Of a stretch of 64,000 bases of DNA, positions 58,735 to 64,000 are shown piece by piece. Origin of the DNA: Candidatus Poribacteria bacterium. GTDB lineage: Bacteria; Poribacteria; WGA-4E; WGA-3G. The translations under genes and the position numbers were made by a program. The first letter of the stretch is position 1. Each line of letters begins with the position of its first letter. The notes under the pieces were generated by a model, which saw only the letters and a list, made by a program, of their open reading frames with translations, was not told where the DNA came from and did no database searches. Location of the stretch: assembly GCA_028818705.1 (NCBI GenBank), contig JAPPNJ010000064.1, forward strand, positions 1-64,000, given 5' to 3'.

Positions 58735-61700
58735 TTATATGAAATTGTAGCCGTAACTTTTACCTGTAATTTCAAAGAGGGCGATTGCCGCTTGGAAATG
58801 AATCTCTGCATCTTGGTCTTGAAGGACCAATTCTAACAATGTGACAGCCTTCGCGTTTTTAGCGTCTGCAAGAGCCTTGATAGCATCAAGTCGGAAGCCT
58901 CTTGTAATTTGAGCTTTGTGCAGTGCCGTTAGTTTTGCCACCAAAGCCTCTACGGCTTTGTCGGTTCCGATGTTGCCCAATGCCCTTGATGCATCACGCC
59001 GTATTTCGACGTGATTATCATCATTATTCATTACTTCGATAAGTGCGTCGGTTGTTGTTTCATCTGCGAGTTCGCCAAGTCCTTGCGTAGCAGCACGCCG
59101 AACATCCTTCTCGATTTCGTTTTCACCTTTCATTATCTGAACGAGTTCTGGTATGAGTTCCCGGATTCCGGCTTGTCCAATGGTAAGTGCTGTGGCTTTT
59201 CGGATGTCGATCTCTGGGTCGGTTAAGCGTTGTTTGAGTTGTGAGATGTTCATGCCGGCTCCGTTTGCACTACATCTCCCTAAAGCGACCATTGCGGCAT
59301 TTCTAACTTGATGATTTTCCCATTCATCTGCTGTGCGAGCAGCCATCTTGGGGGCAACGAACGCTGGTAAGTCTAATTCTTTGGAGGCGTTGACAAAGAC
59401 TTCCCAACTCCAGTTTCGTTTTAGGTCGTCAGCACCGATAGTTTTTCTGTTTGCCGCGTCTTCAAGAGCCACAATATATTCGGTATCGTCAACGAGTCGT
59501 CTACCAATCGCTTCAGCGGCGCGCGATCCGCCAATCTCACCAAGGGCGGTTGCTGCTTTGGTTCGAGCAGAAGCCTTAGCTAATGGATCTGTGCTGGCAT
59601 CCAAGGTTACCCGTTTATCTTCAAGGATGGCGATGAGATTGGGAATAGCGGTTTCACTTTCGAGTTTTCCCAAGGCGACAATGGCGTTCTTCGCTATATT
59701 TCCTACGCGGATGTCTAAAGCACGAATCAGGACAGGTTCAGCCGATTTATCCCCAATGTTACCAAGGGCGGCAGCGGCGGCGGCGCGGACATCGTCTGGC
59801 TCTAAGGGATTTTCAAGCATTTCGCTTAGTTTCGAGACAGCTTTTGCATCCTTGAGGTTTCCTATCGCTGCTGCGGCTTTCAATCGAATCTCGGCGTTTT
59901 CATCGGTGAGTGTAGCCAGGAGTGTTGCGGCGGCGCGTTCATCTTTGAGTGCACCAAGCGAATTGGCGGCACCGGCGCGTATGGATTTCATTTCGTTGCT
60001 ATTCTCAAGGACCGCGATTAATGGGTCGACCGCACGTCGTTCTTTAAAACCTCCGAGAGATTCCGCTGCCCGTCTGCGGACGACATAACTTGGGTGGTTC
60101 AATTCCGCCAGCATTGCATCAACGGCAGGTTTTTTGTGAATTGCACCGAGAACATCCACGAGGGTCCATCTCACCCATTCATCATCAGCAGATTTGAGTG
60201 CCTCAACAGCGAATCTGGATGTCGCTTCATTTCCGTCTTTTTTTAATGAGGCGATAACTTGGTCTTGCACTGCTTGGACTTCGTATCCGTCATCAAAATT
60301 CCCTAAGCCTTTCTTTACTATATCAACGAGTCCTTTGTCTCCCGCTTGAATCTCAAAAAGTGCCTTCGCCGCTTCAAAGCGCGTTGTTTCATACTTGTCA
60401 TTTTTCATGGCATCTACAAGCGGTGCCACGACTTTTTGTCCTTTAATTTTACCCAAAGCAATAGCGGCTTCTTGTCGAACGACGCCCTGTTTGTCTTTTT
60501 TCAGTGCTGCAACAAGGGGCGCGATTGTGGGATCACCCTTGACTTCACCGAGTGCCCATGCTGCGCTTTGTCGAACTGTCGCACGTCCATCGTCCTCGAG
60601 TGCGCGTGCTAACGGTTCTATGACAGTATCCCCTTTAATGATTCCGAGTGCGCGTGCCACCTCACTGCGAACGAGACTGGGGATCGGTTTGAGTTCACCC
60701 CATGTGCGATAGTTTGTCTGCGGATAATCGGCTGTCCACTGAATCTGGAAAGCGTCTACCTGTGTTCGAAGCGTGTCAAGGGTTTTATACTCGCGTTTCA
60801 TGTGTCTCTGGAAGTCTGAGATTTCGTCAAATCGTGTGGAGAGAACCCATATCAAGATCGGAACGGTTTCCTGTGCTTGTATGCGGCTCAGGACTTTAAC
60901 AGCGTTGGCACGGAGTACGGGACTGGTTTCATCGCTAAACGTGAGAAGGAGCATCGATTGGACTGCTTCATCTGGTTTGAGTCGCCAGAGCGCTGCAAGT
61001 GCTGCCGAGCGTAAGGTTTCACGCATCTGCTTATCCATTGCGATGATAATCAGTCTTTGAACAGTTTCTTCTGTAGACACACTGATGTTTCCGAGAGCTT
61101 CTGCTGCATTGGTGGCTGTGGTGTCGTCATAAGAGAGGGCATCGGTAAGGGCAGTGACTGCGCTGTTATTTTTTCCGCGCGCCCGCATATTGCCGAGTCC
61201 TGTTGCTGCGAATGCCTTCACCTCTTTATGCGGATCTGTGTTTAGTGCCTCAATGAGCGGAATGATTGCGCGCCGGTCCCCGATTTGTCCAAGTCCATCT
61301 GCAACCTTCACCCGAATTTTGTCCGGAGCATTTTTGAGGGCGTCAATCATAAATGGAACAGCAACACCACGCATTTCGACAAGTGCTGCGAGGACTTCTT
61401 CTTGTAATTCTTCATTCGCCAACTTTGCTATGAGAGGTTTTACGCCTTCTTCTGCTTTAAGCAGTCCGAGTGCCTTGATTGCGGCTGATTGCGTGCCAAT
61501 TCGATACTTTTTCATCCACAAATTGTCAATGTAAGCACTGGCGATATATTGGTATTCTGTGGTGAAGCCAGTATCTTCGTCAGGAATAAGATTTCGTGCT
61601 TCAGTGTGCAACACCTCAAGTAGTGGGGCGATTGTGGGGTTTCCTATGCGGTTGAGGGTGTCTATAGCTGTATCCTTGACGTAGGTATTCGGATCCGCGA

Positions 61701-62592
61701 GAAGTCTGATAAGGTCTGGGACAGCCATTTGGGCTTGGATAGTTCCGATAAGTTTTGCGGCATACATCCGGACTTGAGCACTGTTATTTTTAAGTGCGAG
61801 TCGCAATCCAGTCACGATGGCTGCACTGTCAGGGAGTACCCTTCTCATTTGTTCAAGGGCGACAATTGCCATATATGCCACCTCTGGTGCACTATCGGCT
61901 TTAGCGAGTACATCTTCAAAGATTGGTATGAGTTCAGGCTTACGCATCGCACCGAGGTGACGAATAGCTTCTTTTCGTATGGCTGTATCCGAGTGGTATA
62001 TTGCTTGTTGCAGTAATTCAACAACAGGTTCTCCTTGCCCGAGTTTTGTCGTCAGTTGTCTGACGGCTGCACGTGCGTCAGGCTGGTAGCACTTCTCTGC
62101 GGCTAAAAGTCCTGTAACGACAGCACTGTCTGCGTGTGATACGAGTTCAGACAGGAGTTCTGGGCGTTTTTCAACCGCCTCAGCGAGTGATAGGGCAAAG
62201 AGACCAGAGATAGAGTTCTGTGAGCGTTTGAGACGTTCCTGCCGGTCGAGTTCGTCAGAATCCGGATCTTCCATCAATTTAATAACCAGGATGTCGGCGG
62301 CCAATGTTTCCAGATACGCGTTTGATTGTGAAATGGCTTGATGCCAACTGTTTGTGTCAGTGCGTGTCCGATTTTGCAAGAAAGCGCTCAGATGTTTTGC
62401 TTCTTGATTTCCAGCCTCGGTCTTTTGAACGGCTGCTTGTGCGGCGGTATAATCCCCGCGAACAATAGCGGCGCGTGCTTCAATAATGTCCCTGTTTTCT
62501 TTTTCGCCACACCCGGTTAGGAGGACAATAACAGCAGTAAACATAAGGATGACGCTTATCTGCCACGGCAGGTGTTCAAGGGGTCGTTTCAT
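58735..62592 (-). CDS. Giant HEAT-repeat lipoprotein
   Basis: 1285 residues. Signal peptide with lipobox VLLTGC (Cys about 28) directs it to an envelope membrane. From about residue 150 to the end it is almost entirely HEAT/PBS-lyase-type repeats, each close to 31 residues (D-x-R-A-x-A-A-x-A-L-G-x-I-G/L-K), for example VRQSAAWALGEVKGDPTIAP, IRAGAANSLGALKDERAAAT. These form a long solenoid for protein binding. No enzyme domain seen. Perhaps a scaffold for envelope assembly. AAAGGAAA precedes the ATG. Follows glyS on the same strand. Confidence 0.9.
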   Translation of the reverse strand: MKRPLEHLPWQISVILMFTAVIVLLTGCGEKENRDIIEARAAIVRGDYTAAQAAVQKTEAGNQEAKHLSAFLQNRTRTDTNSWHQAISQSNAYLETLAADILVIKLMEDPDSDELDRQERLKRSQNSISGLFALSLAEAVEKRPELLSELVSHADSAVVTGLLAAEKCYQPDARAAVRQLTTKLGQGEPVVELLQQAIYHSDTAIRKEAIRHLGAMRKPELIPIFEDVLAKADSAPEVAYMAIVALEQMRRVLPDSAAIVTGLRLALKNNSAQVRMYAAKLIGTIQAQMAVPDLIRLLADPNTYVKDTAIDTLNRIGNPTIAPLLEVLHTEARNLIPDEDTGFTTEYQYIASAYIDNLWMKKYRIGTQSAAIKALGLLKAEEGVKPLIAKLANEELQEEVLAALVEMRGVAVPFMIDALKNAPDKIRVKVADGLGQIGDRRAIIPLIEALNTDPHKEVKAFAATGLGNMRARGKNNSAVTALTDALSYDDTTATNAAEALGNISVSTEETVQRLIIIAMDKQMRETLRSAALAALWRLKPDEAVQSMLLLTFSDETSPVLRANAVKVLSRIQAQETVPILIWVLSTRFDEISDFQRHMKREYKTLDTLRTQVDAFQIQWTADYPQTNYRTWGELKPIPSLVRSEVARALGIIKGDTVIEPLARALEDDGRATVRQSAAWALGEVKGDPTIAPLVAALKKDKQGVVRQEAAIALGKIKGQKVVAPLVDAMKNDKYETTRFEAAKALFEIQAGDKGLVDIVKKGLGNFDDGYEVQAVQDQVIASLKKDGNEATSRFAVEALKSADDEWVRWTLVDVLGAIHKKPAVDAMLAELNHPSYVVRRRAAESLGGFKERRAVDPLIAVLENSNEMKSIRAGAANSLGALKDERAAATLLATLTDENAEIRLKAAAAIGNLKDAKAVSKLSEMLENPLEPDDVRAAAAAALGNIGDKSAEPVLIRALDIRVGNIAKNAIVALGKLESETAIPNLIAILEDKRVTLDASTDPLAKASARTKAATALGEIGGSRAAEAIGRRLVDDTEYIVALEDAANRKTIGADDLKRNWSWEVFVNASKELDLPAFVAPKMAARTADEWENHQVRNAAMVALGRCSANGAGMNISQLKQRLTDPEIDIRKATALTIGQAGIRELIPELVQIMKGENEIEKDVRRAATQGLGELADETTTDALIEVMNNDDNHVEIRRDASRALGNIGTDKAVEALVAKLTALHKAQITRGFRLDAIKALADAKNAKAVTLLELVLQDQDAEIHFQAAIALFEITGKSYGYNFI

Positions 62593-62685
62593 GTTTTTTC
62601 CTTTCTTCTTTTGTCTATTCCTAACTTATAAACTACATCTTGTAATCTTAAAGACGGTGCCCTACGCAAGCTGGGCACGCCTCTG

Positions 62686-64000
62686 TCACTTTCCGGCAAT
62701 TACAAGTTTTGTGAGGTCTGCGACGGCATAAACATTTCGCCCAATTCGGTTCAAGAGTGCCAGTCGGTTTGTGCGCAATGCTGGTTCTTTCGCCATGACC
62801 AGCACATCATCAAAGAATGTGTCGATTGCTGGTTGTAAAGCGGCGAGTTGCGTCAGAAGTTTCGCGTAGTCGCGTTCCTGAATGCTTTGTTTAAAGTTCG
62901 GTTCTACCTCAGTAATACGTGCATACAGCTGCTTTTCAGCGTTGTCCTCCAGAAGTGCAGTATCTACAGTTTCTGGGGGACTTTCTGGTAAAATTCTCAA
63001 TACCCGGTTGAGGGCATTATATACTTCCTCGAAATTTGATGTCAAGCGAAATTCAGCAAGCGCGCTGGCGCGTTTGAGAATATCGATAATATCAACATCG
63101 CCGCCTGCTAAAACAGCATCGGCAAGATCCGGGGTATATTGGTAGGTCTCTAGCAAGATGACGCGTAGACGTTCTTTGATGAAGTTGAGGACACTCGTCT
63201 GTGTATCATCGGCTAATGCAACTTTGTACAGGGAAAGTACTTTTGCTACGACGGTATCTAAAGAGATTGGTAGCTGCCGATCTTGGAGGATACGGATTGT
63301 ACCGAGGGCGTGTCGCCGTAACGAGTACGGATCTTGCGAGCCTGTCGGACGTTCGTCTATCCCAAAATATCCAACAATAGTGTCAATTTTATCCGCAATG
63401 GCGACGATCACACCGACTTCGGTTTCAGGCAACGGTGTATCTGCACCAAGCGGTTGGTAGTGTTCAGCAATAGCCGTGGCAACAGGTTCTGCTTCGCCGG
63501 AGTTTTGCGCGTAATATTGTCCTGTAATGCCCTGCAATGATGGGAATTCGATGACCATTTGGGTCGTCAAGTCCGCCTTACAGAGCCAGGCTGCGCGTTC
63601 TGCATGACGAACAGTCATTTCTGGAAGTTGTAGTTCTGTGCCAATGAACGCGATGAGTGCCTTAAGCCGTTCTGCTTTATCCAAGAGTGAGCCAAGTTTG
63701 GCGTGAAAAACAACTGTCCCTAAGCGTTCAACTTTATCGTTGAGGCTGGTCTTTTGATCCTCGCTATAGAAGAATTCGGCATCGTTAAGTCTTGCATGGA
63801 GGACGCGTTCGTTTCCGTGCCGAACACCGTCTATATTTCCGTCTGTTCCGTTGGAAATCGTAATGAATTTCGCCGCGAGCGCAGTGTCGTTTTCCCACAT
63901 TGGAAAGTAGCGTTGATGCTTTTTCATCGCCGTAATTAGTACTTCAGGCGGTATTTCCAAATGTGACTCGCTGAAATTGCCAATAATGGGTTGCGGATTC
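62686..64000 (-). CDS. glyS: Glycyl-tRNA synthetase beta subunit, C-terminal part (partial)
   Basis: The frame is open to the window edge; the TTG at 63960 is internal, preceded by NPQPIIGNFSESHLEIP in frame. Marks of bacterial GlyS: EIPPEVLITAMKKHQRYFPM, V-A-D-K-I-D-T-I-V-G, D-P-Y-S-L-R-R-H-A-L-G, and F-F-D-D-V-L-V-M-A near the end. The alpha-2/beta-2 enzyme charges tRNA-Gly; the beta subunit binds tRNA. glyQ would lie beyond the window edge if the usual order holds. Confidence 0.95.
   Translation of the reverse strand, partial: NPQPIIGNFSESHLEIPPEVLITAMKKHQRYFPMWENDTALAAKFITISNGTDGNIDGVRHGNERVLHARLNDAEFFYSEDQKTSLNDKVERLGTVVFHAKLGSLLDKAERLKALIAFIGTELQLPEMTVRHAERAAWLCKADLTTQMVIEFPSLQGITGQYYAQNSGEAEPVATAIAEHYQPLGADTPLPETEVGVIVAIADKIDTIVGYFGIDERPTGSQDPYSLRRHALGTIRILQDRQLPISLDTVVAKVLSLYKVALADDTQTSVLNFIKERLRVILLETYQYTPDLADAVLAGGDVDIIDILKRASALAEFRLTSNFEEVYNALNRVLRILPESPPETVDTALLEDNAEKQLYARITEVEPNFKQSIQERDYAKLLTQLAALQPAIDTFFDDVLVMAKEPALRTNRLALLNRIGRNVYAVADLTKLVIAGK

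Noticed and set aside
59333-60088. 251-residue plus-strand ORF in the HEAT gene
   Set aside because: Shadow of the A/L/G-rich HEAT repeats; no start signal or domain.

Overview
The window looks like a chromosomal piece of a diderm (Gram-negative-type) bacterium from an uncultured lineage; from memory of family content I would name Candidatus Poribacteria or a close relative. Reasons: a TonB-dependent receptor, a SurA-like chaperone and many lipoproteins point to an outer membrane. There are four enolase-superfamily sugar-acid enzymes, three phytanoyl-CoA dioxygenase (PhyH) family proteins, a sulfatase, a sialate O-acetylesterase and a secreted C-terminal domain of the NPFNPETWIPYQLS type. The intergenic DNA is full of short palindromic repeats. 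The taxonomic call is inference; no rRNA gene is present.

Layout. 0-8.4 kb: a secretome block with TolB-like propellers, a kelch protein and two paralogous Cys-rich secreted proteins, all five ending in the same short tail (K-L-x-T-T-W-G-x-V-K). It also holds decayed gene fragments, a sigma-54 activator without a receiver domain, and a good sigma-54 promoter ahead of one tail-bearing gene. 8.6-20 kb: a degenerate enolase-family protein, a large membrane protein, archease, an HpcH/HpaI aldolase with an unknown partner, threonine synthase, a Uma2 protein and RecD2. 20-24 kb: a decayed dockerin/sorting-domain gene split by an IS200/IS605-like remnant, an MNT-HEPN fusion and a sialate O-acetylesterase. 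24-30 kb: two enolase-superfamily enzymes, a TrpD-like protein, SurA-like and TPR proteins. 31-35 kb: a duplicated Met/Asp-rich lipoprotein pair (one with a cytochrome P460-like domain), a GH13 amylase and a TIG/LysM-like lipoprotein. 35-39 kb: FAH hydrolase, Gfo/Idh/MocA oxidoreductase and a YiaK-like reductase, all on the minus strand. 39-50 kb: TonB receptor, PhyH, DMFase-like protein, a B12/radical SAM protein that is very probably a selenoprotein, DUF169, SDR, Zn-ADH and lipoproteins. 50-58 kb: orphan ABC permease, amidohydrolase, PhyH, glycerate kinase, sulfatase, DgoD-like dehydratase, PhyH and NIPSNAP. 58.7-64 kb: a 1285-residue HEAT-repeat lipoprotein and the 3' part of glyS.

How it fits together: the catabolic genes suggest use of acidic, sulfated and acylated sugars (dehydratases, a 2,3-diketogulonate-type reductase, FAH hydrolase, HpcH aldolase, glycerate kinase, sulfatase, sialate esterase, amylase), with import through a TonB receptor. 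The strongest unusual signals are: the shared WG-type C-terminal tail; a CUAEP selenocysteine tail hidden behind an apparent TGA stop; palindromic repeats whose stems change in a compensatory way while their flanks stay fixed; and in-frame invasion of at least three, probably four, protein genes by those repeats (RecD2, TPR protein, amylase, a lipoprotein N-terminus).
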